The position numbers and the translations under genes are program-made. DNA of 64,000 bases from the NCBI GenBank assembly GCA_033239005.1, contig BSQZ01000034.1:3054501-3118500 (forward strand), given 5' to 3'. This DNA comes from Lamellibrachia satsuma (taxonomy: Eukaryota; Annelida; Polychaeta; Sabellida; Siboglinidae). Numbering within the stretch: position 1 is the stretch's first letter; each line of letters begins with the position of its first letter. The notes under the pieces are model-generated. The model did no database searches. It had not been told where the DNA came from and worked only from the letters and a program-made list of their open reading frames with translations. Below are positions 51,893 to 64,000 of the stretch, piece after piece.

Positions 51893-52143
51893 AAAGGAGG
51901 TGGGTAATATCGTATAAAGGAGATGGGTGATATCGCATAAAGGAGATGGGTGATATCACATAAAGGAGATGGATGATATCGCATAAAGGAGATGGGTGAT
52001 ATCGCATAAAGGAGATGGGTGATATCGCATAAAGGAGATGGGTGATATCGCATAAAGGAGATGAGTGATATCGCACAAAGAAGATGGGTGATATCACATA
52101 AAGGAGATGGGTGATATCATATAAAGGAGATGGGTGATATTGT
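51893..52143. repeat. 23-bp minisatellite, about 11 copies
   Basis: Unit ATAAAGGAGATGGGTGATATCGC, nearly perfect, with sporadic CACATA and CATATA variants. Just downstream of TTC1. Confidence 0.95.
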
Positions 52144-53499
52144 GTTTGCAATACTGGCAGAACACAGTAGTTTTGTTTGCCTTCTTTTATGTATATTTGC
52201 TGTTAATCCCCTACACTTTTTCATATCAATAATAATATGGAATGCGCCTGTATGAACAAGATAATTATGTTATAATTACATAAGAAAATAAATATAATTT
52301 AAGGCTTAAGCCTGCGTAGGCTTAGATGTGTGTATTTGGTTACATGTGTAAGTTGTAACATTGTTTTGTTCATGTATATAATGCTAACTAAACTTATCAA
52401 ATATTTCATGTATTTCTGTTCTGGTGATACTATACTGGATGTGAATAAATGCTTCGCACTCGCCAAACGTTGTACAAACGATCCTAGTGTTTGTATTTTG
52501 ACTTTGCACATTGTGTTTGTGTGTTTATAGATACACCTTGAACTACAGTTTATGTGGTAGAATTGTACCTAAATGGTAGTAACACAATATATAAAAATCA
52601 AATTGTGGGTTCTGTGTTTTAGTGACAGACGATATCTCCCACTCTCTGCTGCACATTAATTATTTGGTGCAGACATGACATTTGTCTTGCACTAGAAAGA
52701 AGCTTCAGCTGCTTGCTAGTTTTCCCATACCGCTATAGTAGTATCCAGATTTGAGGGCAAATACACATTTGTACCTAATATTTGACTTTCCATAAGCTCA
52801 TAATTGATGTTGATATTAATTTTGGTCAAATACATTCCAAATACAGCCACTTGTATATCACCTGCTTCAATGTGCACATTTTTAAATCTTAAATATTAGT
52901 AAATGCATAGCTACCTAACCTAACCCACTTTTCTCTATTTATTTAACCAATAATGCTGTGTACAAACTTAAAATATTAGAATATGTCATTGCATGGTTGA
53001 CCCTTCTGTTATATAGTGTTTGAATTTATTTGAATTTGATCAACTATTTGTATATGGAATGTTTAAATGCAACACATTTTACCCCAACCCTGCCATTAAC
53101 AGCTACTTTGATGGACTAGAAAGTCTGCTTTATGGATGTTAGACAAAAAATGCTACCAGTTTCTTGGACAACACCAAACTTATTGTTACTGAACGTAAAA
53201 GATGCGACATTTATTTCCATCACATGTACTTGACTTTTGATGTTGGGCAAAGTATACAACATCCACACATTCATCAAATATACATAATATTCACACAATG
53301 CACATGGCTATTTAGTAACGTATGATCAAAATGTAAACATAACAACAGATTAAATTTACATGCAGCAATAGTAACATTCCACAGTAAAACCTATCACCCA
53401 TAAGAACCCAACAAGGAGTGTTGGTGAAACGCAAAAATACAAGTGAAACAAATGAGAAACGTAATAACAACATGTTACGTTGTTCGATGTTTGGCAACC
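52144..53499. other. TTC1-PWWP2 convergent intergenic sequence
   Basis: AT-rich unique sequence. No coding segment or recognised transposon. Confidence 0.5.
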
Positions 53500-53680
53500 A
53501 ATATACTGTATACTGCCCTATAGAAGATCACTGTATACCGTATACTGCCCTATAGATCACTGTATGCCGTATACTGCCCTATAGATCACTGTATGCCGTA
53601 TACTGCCCTATAGATCACTGTATGCTGTACAGAAGATCACTGTATATTGTATACTGCCCTATAGAAGATCACTGTTAACT
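53500..53680. repeat. tandem repeat, TGTATGCCGTATACTGCCCTATAGA core
   Basis: Unit of 29 bp (32 with an AAGA insertion), about 5 copies. Confidence 0.9.
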
Positions 53681-56600
53681 CAAACCAGTGTTGGATATAA
53701 AAGTTGAACATTTTGTGCACAATTTTGTGTATGCAATAGATTTTATATTTTCGTACAAGAAAATCACATTTAAAGTCATAAATTTATTGCAACTGTTAGA
53801 ATAAGTCTTTAAATCCAATGTTCATTGTTATCACACAGCGTGATTCATGCATGACATCTATTAGATATGATATACAGGGTCATCTTAAATTATCAATTAT
53901 TTTCAAAATATAGATATTGCTCAAGATAAGATCAAGAAATGTGTGAATGTTATATCAACATTGAGGGTTTATGGCTCGCCCATAGAAACGTGTATCTATT
54001 CCATGAACAACAGAATGAACAGTGTCTGTATTTTTAGAACAATTGATTGTCGAAGAGGGACCATTATAAACAACAGATTTTCAACATTATGCTACTTTCA
54101 ATGTACTCAACAGGTTGTGAGTTAATACATATAGTACCAGTATTTCCTTGTGTAAAGTGATATGCCCATGGTATTTACAATGACTAGGCGATTCACAAGG
54201 CATAGTTTTTTATTACAACTGGAAAAGACAGACTTGGCACTGGGTCAGAGTGACAGGAATTCACATCGTGTGAATGATCAACACCGGTATGCCATTTGGT
54301 AGATGTTCTTTTTAAACTTTTCTAGCAAAGTGGAAATGAGCTATCGAAATTAGTGAAATCCAACGGGGTTTCAAATATAAAATTTTCAACAACAAAAACA
54401 TACTATTTTTTTGTTTTGTACAAATTTAGAAAGTGCATATTCACAAAACTAATAAAACCTGGCTGGTATAAAAATATGATCTCTAAGATTAATCTCAATT
54501 TATCATGCTTGTTAATAAGCTGCTAAAGTCAAGTTATTACACATCTACACACTGACCTTCAACTTCTGTCTGTTAAACAAAGAGCAGCCAACTGTATAAA
54601 TTGTAATATATTGGCACTACATAAATAGATGTACAGGTCAGTTAAAATGTAATAGGATGTACACAGATTTCCATTGGTTAACCAGTACATAGCTAGTTTG
54701 GTATTTTGTATAATTAAAATGCCCCAGTTCTCCTAAGTTTCGATCTTAAAGTTGAAATCTAAATTAACAATTTTATACTTTGTTTTAATGTTTATTGCTG
54801 TAGTATAATTACCGTCAGAAAATGTATCAAAATAGGAATTTAATCGACCAAGAAATGATCCAGTGAAAAACATTATAATTCCCCTTCCAGGGTGAAGATT
54901 TATTGCTCAATATTTAACTGCAGTTGAACGGTCTCTACCTGTGTCACAAAACCAGCATATTTGATTTCATTAATAAATCTTGTATTGTCAAAACAATACC
55001 ATGGTCAAAGATCATGATAGCAAGACATTTTATGGATGTTTTAAGCAACCGAGATGTTATAAATACTAACAAATTAAAATTCAGTGCTACAATTTCCCGT
55101 AAAACAGTCGTTCACTCAACCAATGAAAATCTTTGTACATTTCCTTTAAACAATTATTTGTTCCAACTGCAAACCTACATAGGGAGCGACACGAAAACTG
55201 CCTCAATCACAACTTTGGCAGTATATAATATTATGATGGAAATTCTTAGAAATGTTTACATAAAAACATGTTCAGCTGGAAATATATACAGTTGCCAAAT
55301 GTGAGCACTACCAAAGAATTGCTGTTATTTGGGATGTTTCAAAAGGATTTTAATAACACTTCATGTCTGTGAATTTTAACATATTACTGAACGTACCAAT
55401 GGAAAGACATCTTCTTACTTCCGTATACTGTGCAGTTGAACAAATTACAATTCAATAGTTTTGTTTTAAACAACTTATATAACTACACAGTAACACAGCT
55501 ATATATCACCATTAAACAGCTTTCAGGAACATAACCGATGACTAGTCACATACAATAATGCTTTCTATAATAAGTCCAGGCCTGTACAAGACTTAGTGTA
55601 ATAATACTACACAGGCAGGACATTAAGTAGATAGTACTACTACCTAGTGGACAAAGTGAAATTTGTTATTCAATTTGTACACCATGGGGCAGCACTGTTT
55701 CACAAATCTACAACAATCTCCAGGGAGAATGTCTTGGATACATGTACAAGCGAACGTTTTGTGGCACATTTATTATTCAATAATGAGAGATGTGGTTGTC
55801 ATAAAAAATACCACTTCCTGTCAACATGTGTTATTTAATTGAAAAAAAACCAACTAACTTTGTTGTGTTGACAATACAAAAAAGAATAATCAATTGGTAG
55901 ATTACTCATTTACTGATTTGATATAAGTGCTAAACATTTGAATTTACTGCAATACTACAAATCATCCTGTGTTGCAGTTTATGAAATTTACCATAATTTT
56001 GGCAACTGGTGACAATGTATCCAAGATCTGATAACATCAGTGCTAAAAATTTTAATTTACTGCAATACTACAAATCATCCTGCATTGCAGTTTATGAAAT
56101 TTACCATCATTTTGCAACTGATGGCAACGTATCCAAGATATCAGTAGGTCATTCAACAATTACATAATACCCAAACACGGGGTTTTGAATTTTTACATTA
56201 TGAGGTCCAGGGGATTAATTTTTTTTAAACAATTCAAATTACTTTGTTTCATCAGTAAATACAAAGTTACACTTTCTTATTTCTAGTGCAGCTACCATTA
56301 AAATATTTCAATAATTTGTTTTATATTCTTGATTCTTATGCCACATATATTTGCAAATACTTCAATGCAATGAATTTTACAAATGTTTATAAAATGTGTA
56401 CCTCCTTAACATGTCTAAAGAACTTTCAGCTGTCTTGTTTTGAGAAGGGGGTGTAGGTGGCTGGACAAAAAACAAGACATTAACTTTATGTAACTTCAGC
56501 AGGTTTAGTGGCAGCAGTACAAAACATCATTGTGGGATAATTAACCTGATTTTGCATTACCCAATTGCTGAGTGGACCCATATCAACAAATAAAAAAATG

Positions 56601-56832
56601 CTGTATTATGCAATAGTCCATAACATTTAGACAACATTCTGTCATATTCACATTACTGAAGTTACTGCGAACATTTCGTTAAGAGTTTCCAGCCTATATA
56701 AAATAAAACAAGGAAGGCTGGTCTTAAAAAACTGACGTCACAGGCCAGTAATGACAATACTTACCGGGTTCAACATAATATACATTCACACCTAGCACAT
56801 ACATGCGCATCCAGTGCAGCAACATGTGTGCA
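53681..56832 (-). other. presumed PWWP2 3' UTR and downstream region
   Basis: About 3 kb without a coding segment. Minus-strand AATAAA motifs exist at plus 54899-54904 and near 53783, compatible with a long 3' UTR, as in vertebrate PWWP2A (inference). The 126-codon plus frame at 54924-55304 has no recognisable domain. Confidence 0.4.
55920..56145. repeat. tandem duplication of about 115 bp
   Basis: AGTGCTAAA(C/A)ATTT(G/T)AATTTACTGC, ACTACAAATCATCCTG and TTGCAGTTTATGAAATTTACC occur twice, followed by GTATCCAAGAT in both. Lies in the presumed PWWP2 3' UTR. Confidence 0.92.
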
Positions 56833-58819
56833 TTAATCTTCAAATATGCTGAAGTCGATTTCCTCTGTGGCAGAGTCACTTAGCATGCTCTGGGCAGCCA
56901 GTGTTGCCTGTTTTATCGCAAGCTTGTAGGCACCTCGCTTTTTCTTATTGTAGCGTAGTTTGAAGTCTCTCAGAAATGGAGAGAGTTCTGCACACGGCAT
57001 GTGAGATACAGTCGACGAACCGAACCACGCGACCCGAGCAAGTTGAGCAATAACCATTCCATTATCTTTCTTGCTGATCGTCATCGTGCATATCCGACCC
57101 GGCCACCAGGGGAAGCCGTGGATTTTCCCCCACACAATGTCATCTATGGTATACGTGCACCCTTCCTTGGTGGTGCACGTCGTCACTGAGCATGTGTGAA
57201 TGCGCATCATCAGCGGTTGTAGGGGTTCCCTGTCATCGCCCTCTATGGAGCAATCCTTGTCCAAGTTATCGGCCAAGGAACCGGGGTTCGATTCATCGTC
57301 AGAAATCAAGTCTACCACATCTTCACTGATGTGGCTGTGTGATGACTCAAACGACCCCTTAGAGTTACCATCGTCAAGCGGAGCATGAACTTTGCAGATT
57401 TTACGTTTTAACGACGACTCGTCTGTGTTGGACATGATGGAGTACTGTTCATAATGCTGATCCGAATCAACAAACATTGCATCGCTGCTGGCATCTTCCC
57501 AACAATCGTTGCCTACATATTCATTGATATCCCCATCCTCGTCATCATCTTCAAGAATCTGCATGTCTGGAGATGGAGAGAGGTCATTCTTTACCACAGC
57601 ACTGTCTGTCTGACATGTTGCTGGATCAACTGAAGTGTCTTTGTGCTTATGTTTTCGCTTTGTTTTGTGTTTCCCATGTTTTGATTTCTTGTGGTGTGGC
57701 ACACGCCTCAGCGTCACTGGCACATCACTTGCAACAACCTGCAGTGATTTCGCCTTTAATTTCGCTTTCCTCAATGATTTGCGCCACTTTCGATATTGTT
57801 CATACTTTGGAGGATGGTTGCGATCCGATTGGTGTGGTGACTTTGTGCCAGGTTCACTTTCCGACTCTGTTGTGGTACCGTTGCTAGGTTTCACAGGAAT
57901 ATTTACAATTCTTCCTTCTCCATGGGGTGAAGCGAACGATATCTTTATCACAGGTGCTCTTGTCTTAGAAACATTAAACCGCTCAGACCAGTGCAATTTC
58001 TTTCGAGGTACTAAGCTTTGTACAACATCATCGTGGGAATGTTTCTTCTGTTCAGGATCGACAGCAATGTTGCTACATTGTTGGTGTACTTCTTTCAAGT
58101 TTTCTTTTGTGCCTTGATCTTTGCTCTTGTTATCATTAGTAGTTCGAACATTCACCACTGTGTCATGAATAGACTGTTTACAATTGGAGCACAACACCTG
58201 TCTAGGACGTAACCTCATATTGTTCCGTACGTTTTTATCCCTTAATGGCCGAGCGATGTTTTTGCGTGGGGGTATCAGTTGTCGAGTGTTTTCGGCGGCA
58301 CCGCCAGTGCCAGTAGTGTCTGTTTGGTTGTAGGTGTGCCTGCACACCAGGGCCGACATTTCAACCCTTTTGTTTAGCTGCGTTTGAGGAATCGCGGCTG
58401 CATCGTTGTCAGCCTTTTTGACGTCTTTCGAAGCTGGCGGCAGGATTGGTTGTGCATAATTTGTCCCGTAGGGAAATGAACTGAAAACACAACACAAAAT
58501 AACTAGCGCAGCGTCACTATGAACACAACACAATTACGCTTTAGTAACTCGATGGATCGATACTTTCCATTGCAACTACAAAAATGCGGAATTTTGTCCA
58601 TATTTGATAAGCAATAACGCTTTACCTATGCGCTGAATTCATCAACGCTCCCCGGTACATTTTAGATCCATGTTTCAAGTACACGAGGACAACATTCGGA
58701 AGAGCTTCTTCGACGGTGACACGAAGATGTGCGCCTTTTGTTATAGGTACATCAGTCGATTTTCCGTCCGCCATATTCCCGATGAAAAGGTCCTCCATGC
58801 TCTCATTAATGGATGGCAT
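56833..58819 (-). CDS. PWWP domain-containing protein 2 (PWWP2A/B family), 2 coding exons, 613 aa
   Basis: Nuclear chromatin reader; vertebrate PWWP2A/B bind H2A.Z and H3K36me-nucleosomes and recruit an MTA1/HDAC complex. Exons: 58819-58626 and 58480-56833, joined in phase (AG|T = Ser). Exon 1 has RVTVEEALPNVVLVYLKHG and YRGALMNS, matching the conserved N-terminal block of PWWP2. Exon 2 begins with FPYG. It has RLRPRQVLCSNC, a PVIKISFASPHGEGRIVNIP segment that resembles the internal conserved block, a Lys/His-rich stretch (KHKTKRKHKHKD) and an acidic region. The C-terminal PWWP domain covers about residues 508-600, with FPWWP at 521-525 and WFG at 550-552. The start is the first ATG in frame (58819); an upstream TTG frame without stop exists. 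Which of A or B it represents cannot be said; one invertebrate gene is expected to be pro-orthologous to both. Confidence 0.93.
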
Positions 58820-59244
58820 CTGCGCATGCGCGTTCTGCTCGAAGCTTGGAAATATGCGGCGAATGACCCGTAGCAAAATACGTTTTATTTACCAACAGAT
58901 ACATTGTTATGATACTTCTGTCGTTATTCTCGCACACCACAGATACACTGTTGTCGGAATTAGACGCATTCTTTCGGTGTCTATCCCTGATTTGCTTCGC
59001 GGGAGTGATACCCCCATTCGGAGTCATCCCACTCACGTATGTCCAAACATAATGTTATTAGTAAAAAATAAGATATAATTCTTTTCTCCATTATGTGATT
59101 ACGTGACCGGCACGTACAGGAGATAAACAAAGAAAGTCCATGAATAAATCCGACAATGTAGAAAGTGGACATCTCCCACCAAATATGATGTTTTTGCTCA
59201 TTATTTATGCTGTTTAATTTAGATATAAATATTAGGGTTTATAT
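58820..59244. promoter_or_regulatory. PWWP2 upstream region
   Basis: About 400 bp between the PWWP2 start and the 3' end of a CR1. The right part (59085-59190) holds an interspersed repeat of family 3. It is called promoter by position only. Confidence 0.35.
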
Positions 59245-59339
59245 AACAAGATTTAACAAGATTTGCCATCCAAGCCAAAGGCCCAGATGGCAAGTGAACA
59301 AGGAAGCCATTGGCTTATCGAGAGTCCAACAATGTTCAT

Positions 59340-62189
59340 CTACTTATAACCCGCCCTCCTGATATATGTGTCAACCTTGTTTTTAAACATATTCACGCTG
59401 CTAGCAGTTACACAATCTGTAGACAGTTTGTTCCATTCATTTACTGTCCTCTGTGAGAACGAGTGCTTCCTGATGTCCAATCTACATTGATCCTTTACTA
59501 ATTTTACCTCATGTCCTCTAGTTCTGCTATCCTTCTTGAGTGAGAAAAACATATTTCTATCAATATTTTCATACCCATTCAATATCTTAAAAACTTCAAT
59601 CTGATCTCCTCTTAACCTCCTTGTCTCTAGAGTTGTTAAACCACATTCTTTCAGGCGTTCTTCATAACTAAGGTCTCTAAGTTCTGGAATCATTTTAGTT
59701 GCTCTCCTTTGTATGCGTTCAAGCGTATCTATATCCTTCTTACGATATGGTCTCCATGCTTGTATACAGTATTCTAAATGAGGTCTAACTATTGCTTTAT
59801 AAAGAGGTATAATTAACTTTTTTCCCTTGTATGTTATGTTTCTTCTAATCAATCCAAGAATTTGATTACCCTTTGAAGCTGCAATACCACACTGCTCTGA
59901 AACTTTCATATCAGCGCTTATTGTAACTCCTAAGTCCTTTTCTTTTACAGTAGTACCAAGAACAGTAGCTCCCATTTTATAGTTTACATTCAAGTTCCCA
60001 TGTCCTGTATGTAGGCATTTACATTTCCCAAAATTGAACAGCATCTGCCATTTCTCAGACCATTTCACTAATCTGTCTAGATCGTTTTGTAAATGTTGTT
60101 TATCACCATCAGTATTAACCTTTCTAAACAGTTTTGTGTCGTCCGCAAATTTCAGTATCGTTACTTGTTATACTGTCGTCCAAGTCATTGATATAAATTA
60201 AGAATAATATAGGTCCTAATACTGATCCTTGAGGTACCCCACTCAAAACCGATTTCCAATTTGAAACTTCGCCATCTACTACAACTCGTTGTCTTCTGTC
60301 AGTCAGCCATTGTTCTATCCAGTCAGTTATGCTATCCCCGATACCATGGGCTTTTAATTTAAGTAGCAATCTTTGATGTGGCACTTTGTCAAAAGCTTTC
60401 TGAAAATCTAAGTAGATAATATCTACTGGCGATCCCTCGTCTATCCACTTAGTGATTTCTTCCAAAAACATAACACATTTGTTAAGCATGACCTCGCTTT
60501 AAGGAATCCATGTTGAGATGAATTTAATAATTTATGCTTAACGAGGAAGTCCACCATATGGTCTTTAATTAACCTTTCTAATAATTTACAAATCACTGAC
60601 GTTAAACTCACTGGTCTGTAATTCTCTGACTTATTTCTCGAACCCTTTTTAAATAATGGTATGATGTTTGCTTCTTTCCATTCAAACGGAACAACTCCCT
60701 CTTTTAATGACAAGTTGAATACTCTTGCAAGTGGTATACTGATTTGATCTACTGTTTCCATTAGTAATTTTGGAGGAATCCCATCCACTCCCGGTGATTT
60801 GTTATCCTTCATTGCCTTTATTTTCCTAGCTACCAATTCTGGAGTTACAACTAACGGTCCTAAATAGTCAGATTTAGTCCCCTGAAATTTAGCATCAGCA
60901 ACTGGTAATGAACTAATATCTTCTTTTGTAAACACTGAACTGAAGTAACCATTTAGGTCTTCCGCCATTAAAAACCCCTGTGATATTATATTTCCAGCAC
61001 TGTCTTCTAGAGGTCCAACCTTGTCTTGTATGTTTTGTTTACTCCTGACATATGCATAAAAACTCTTGCTGTCAGTTTTTATGTTACATGCCAGTTTTTG
61101 CTCATAGCTTCTTTTAGATTGTCTGATTTCAGTTGTAGCTGCATTAAGTGCCTCTTTGTATTTTGCATAGTCTTCTTCCTTTCTGGTACGCCTATAAACC
61201 CTCCACATAGTTTGTTTTAGCATTATTTTTCTAATTGCCTCTTTTGACACGTGTTTCTTTCTACACCGTTTTCCTTGTTTTCGGAAGGGAACAAATTTAT
61301 CAATGATACTCTCAATTTCATATTTTAGAATATTCCAACATTCAATTGCAGTCTTATTCATCAGCATGTTATTCCAATCTAGCTGTGCTAAGTATTTTCT
61401 CATATCTTTGTAGTTACCTTTGTGGAAGTTTCTCTTGTACGTTTTCTTATTTTTACTTTCTGATTTTACATTGATGTCAAAATGTATTTGATTATGGTCA
61501 CTATTACCCAATGGTTCAAATATTTTTACATTGTCCACTAATTCTTTTTGTGATGACAAAACTATATCTAATACATTTTCTCCCTGGTTGGTTCTAGTAC
61601 GTGCTGAGTAAGAAAGCTATCCTGGATTAAACATAGAAATTGTTGATCCTCAATCCCTGTGCTCTCTAGAGAATTCCATTGTATGTGTCCATGGTTAAAA
61701 TCTCCCATTATGATACATTCCCTTTACTAACTTCCTTTATAGCGTTTTTTATTTTTGTGTTGTCCTCTTCGTTTATGTTTGGACTTCGGTAAACTAATCC
61801 AACAGTTAATTTTGAATTTCCTGAAACAATTTTGCACCAAACAGCTTCATCGCAATCTGCTTCCCTTTCTAGTTTCATTTCATAAGCCTGAATAGATTCT
61901 TTAACATATAAAATAACTCCCCGCCCCTTCTTCCTATTCGATCTTTCCTAAACATTACGTATCCTGTCAGTCCTAATTCAGCATCTGTTATATCTATGTT
62001 GGCCCATGATTCAGTTATACCAATTATGTGAGGGTCAATATCTTCTACCATAATGTTTAATTGCTTTTTCTTATTTACTATGCTCCTTGCATTTAAACAT
62101 ACGCATCTATAACCTTTTTCAGAGATGTTTTTCGGATGATTTGATATTGGTTTATCTGTGCTAGTGGTCTCTTGTTCTGCTTGAGACAC
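59340..62189 (-). pseudogene. CR1 ORF2 endonuclease-RT, frame-broken
   Basis: EN from 62189 (LNARSIVNKK, IIGITESWAN). Frame lost near 61925 in the GGGVIL block and at about 61730 and 61580. RT from 61559 down (DNKSPGVDGIPPKLL, YRPVSLTSVICKLLERLI, IYLDFQKAFDKVPH, GVPQGSVLGP). Frame lost near 60480, and again near 60155 directly before the FADD catalytic motif. The C-terminal part is open from 60068 to the stop at 59340. Confidence 0.85.
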
Positions 62190-62211
62190 CTCTAGGTAAC
62201 CCCCTGCACTT

Positions 62212-63240
62212 CTAGTTTAAAGAATGTTTACTTCCAAAAATATTTGTCATTGTACCCAAGTCGCTATCTACTGCTGCTGAAAGTTTGTCCGCGAATACTG
62301 CCGCCCCCTTTCCACTTAAATGAAGCCCATCCTTCATGTACATATCACCCCTCCCAACAAAACTTTCCCATAAATCCACAAATCCAACTTCCTCTTCCCT
62401 ACACAGCCTCTGGACTAACATGTTAATTGCCATCCCCGACAATTTCGATATTTATGACCCCTCCTGCCCATCACAGGTAAAATCCCTGACAGTATTACCT
62501 GCTCAACCCGCGTCTGTTTTAGTGTTCTGACCAACTGCCTATATTTCCTAACTATGGCAGTTGTACCCTCCCTCTCTACGTTATTTGTCCCTACATGTAC
62601 TAAAACAGATCCACCCTTACCCGAGCCTACGATGTTTTTTACCCTCTCAGTTATCGCTCTATTTTGGCTCCAGGCAAGCAGACCACCACATCATCTCCCT
62701 TGTTTAAGACTCTGTCGGTCTTCCTAACTATCGAATCCCCCACAAACACCCTCGCTCTCTTCCTCACCCTCTATCACTGCTGCAGAATAACTCTTCCTTT
62801 CGATCCCCTCCATCACATTCTGTCCTGACCCCTTCCCTTCCGTCTCCCCACTCCCTTCTCCTTCCCTCCTGTCTCCCCTACTCCCCTCTCCTTCACTCCG
62901 GTTGTTTTCCCTCCCGTCTCCCCCACTCCCTTCTCCTTCCCTCCTGTCTCCGCTACTCCCCTCTCCTTCACCCCGGTTGTCTTCCCTCCCGTCTCCCCCA
63001 CTCCCTTCTCCTTCCCTCCTGTCTCCCCTACTCCCCTCTCCTTCACCCCGGTTGTCTTCCCTCCCGTTCCTTTCCTTCCCGTCTCCTTACGTCCTGTCTC
63101 CCTATGACCTGTCACCTTCCCTCCTCTCAGCTTCCTCCCAGGCTGAGGTGAGCTCTCCCTAGCATCTCTTGTGTCTTTCCCCACTTTATCGTCTACTGTT
63201 CCCTCACCGGAACTACTGGCACAACTCCCCTGTTCCCTTA
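62212..63240 (-). pseudogene. CR1 ORF1 linker and esterase
   Basis: The esterase part retains GDS (GGGGATTCG near 62738), VHVGTNN (about 62600) and DGLHLSGKG (about 62330), but small deletions near 62660 and 62445 break the frame. The upstream 62813-63184 frame is a Gly/Thr/Lys-rich linker with internal repeats. Confidence 0.7.
62825..63120. repeat. CR1 ORF1 linker minisatellite
   Basis: Plus-strand unit CTCCCGTCTCCCCCACTCCC…TTCCCTCCTGTCTCC…CTCTCCTTCACCCCGGTTG, period about 78 bp, 3-4 copies. On the minus strand it encodes GVGETGGK and TTGVKERG blocks. Confidence 0.85.
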
Positions 63241-63780
63241 TATAAACACATAGTCATAGGGCTACAATACAACATTATATGTGTGCTTTCTCGTTCTTCA
63301 TATGCATGGCAATTATAATTCATGAGCTTGTTAATAACCCAGAAGCCATGCTCTCTGTGTTGGATGACTTCTTGAATGGATGATATCGAAACAAGCTAAT
63401 GTACGTAAGTTCACTAAAACAGTGTATTTTGTCCACTCTTCATATTGTGGGATTTTGTTTAGGTGTAACAGTAAATCCCCCCCCCCCCGGAAGGTACCTT
63501 CCCTACAATATATTCCCCCACCCTGGATATCCCCTCCACCATCAAAGCTGTCTTCACTGCACTAACCTTAACCTAAGAAACAATAGCTATATTTGTAAAA
63601 AAAATTCTTATGCCTTGTATGTCCTTGTTCATGATATCATGCTTAAATGATTCTCGTTTGTTGTGCTTCTGAGCTCGGATCCTAGAGAATTTAGATACAA
63701 AAGAAGTTTTATTAATAGTGACAACATCCTTGTTAGATCATGATGACACAACTTTATTAATAAAATGAATTAATAAAGTG
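63241..63780. other. no gene recognised
   Basis: AT-rich sequence with a family 3 repeat in reverse (63395-63475) and a run of about 12 C at 63477-63488. No coding segment. Confidence 0.5.
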
Positions 63781-63794
63781 GAAAAAATAAAATT

Positions 63795-63795
63795 G

Positions 63796-63855
<60 letters not shown>

Positions 63856-63905
63856 TGTATATGTATATATATTTTCCACTTATATACATATATATATATA
63901 TATAT
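63795..63905. repeat. (TA)n microsatellite
   Basis: Two TA runs (about 55 and 20 bp) separated by GTGTATATG and TTTTCCACTTATATACA. Confidence 0.97.
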
Positions 63906-64000
63906 CAGTGGATGATGTGGACAAAGATGGTTTTCTCTCATTATGCAGACTCTCGTTTATGGAACATCCCTTTAAAAGAAACAACTTTGAAATCCCCGTC

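Larger units (their letters stand above)
59245..63240 (-). mobile_element. CR1-like non-LTR retrotransposon, most complete copy
   Basis: Minus strand, from ORF1 linker (63240) to the 3' terminal repeats (AACAAGATTTAACAAGATT on plus at 59246). Same family as 8598-12200 with only scattered differences. It has extra 5' sequence covering the ORF1 linker. The PHD-like part is missing, so it is still 5'-truncated or has a diverged 5' end. It is the immediate upstream neighbour of PWWP2, in the same orientation. Confidence 0.9.

Noticed and set aside
54924..55304. 126-codon plus-strand frame
   Set aside because: No domain, composition like surrounding AT-rich DNA, and lies opposite the presumed PWWP2 3' UTR.
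57200..58212. Plus-strand frames antisense to PWWP2
   Set aside because: Shadow frames of the conserved minus-strand coding exon.
58819..58876. Longer PWWP2 N-terminus starting at TTG 58876
   Set aside because: The first ATG in frame is at 58819; a TTG start is not expected in an animal gene.

Overview
The window is eukaryotic nuclear DNA from an intron-rich animal, most likely a marine invertebrate (lophotrochozoan or basal deuterostome; the sequence does not decide). The evidence is: four conserved metazoan protein genes split by GT-AG introns with matching phases; PHD/esterase-type CR1, RTE, L2-like and hAT transposon remains; tRNA-derived SINEs; and very abundant micro- and minisatellites. 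There is no prokaryotic operon structure.

Layout. 1-13.4 kb is a repeat and transposon zone. It holds minisatellites, a decayed hAT transposase whose coding region carries about 21 tandem copies of a 66-bp unit, an RTE fragment, a CR1 3' fragment, and one CR1 element (minus strand) split by a second CR1 (plus strand). 13.8-30.1 kb is a complete galactocerebrosidase gene (GALC, plus, 18 coding exons, 680 aa). 33.4-43.7 kb is a complete THO complex subunit 6 gene (THOC6, minus, 13 coding exons, 340 aa). 46.8-51.1 kb is TTC1 (plus, 5 coding exons, 332 aa). 56.8-58.8 kb is a PWWP2A/B-family gene (minus, 2 coding exons, 613 aa). 59.2-63.2 kb is another nearly full-length but broken CR1 (minus). 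The last 0.7 kb is AT-rich repeat.

Orientation is GALC> <THOC6 TTC1> <PWWP2. THOC6 and TTC1 are head to head, with a 450-bp TA array in the shared upstream region. TTC1 and PWWP2 are tail to tail, the same arrangement as human TTC1/PWWP2A. The genes do unrelated jobs: lysosomal glycolipid breakdown, mRNA export, TPR co-chaperone/adaptor, and chromatin reading. No pathway link is claimed.

The most unusual signal is that several tandem repeats lie across or start at splice junctions. GALC exon 17's 5' splice site is amplified about 43 times, THOC6 exon 8's 3' splice site about 5 times, TTC1 exon 3's acceptor is duplicated, and a duplicated block starts at GALC exon 13's donor. In all four, the extra sites lie on the intron side of the real junction.
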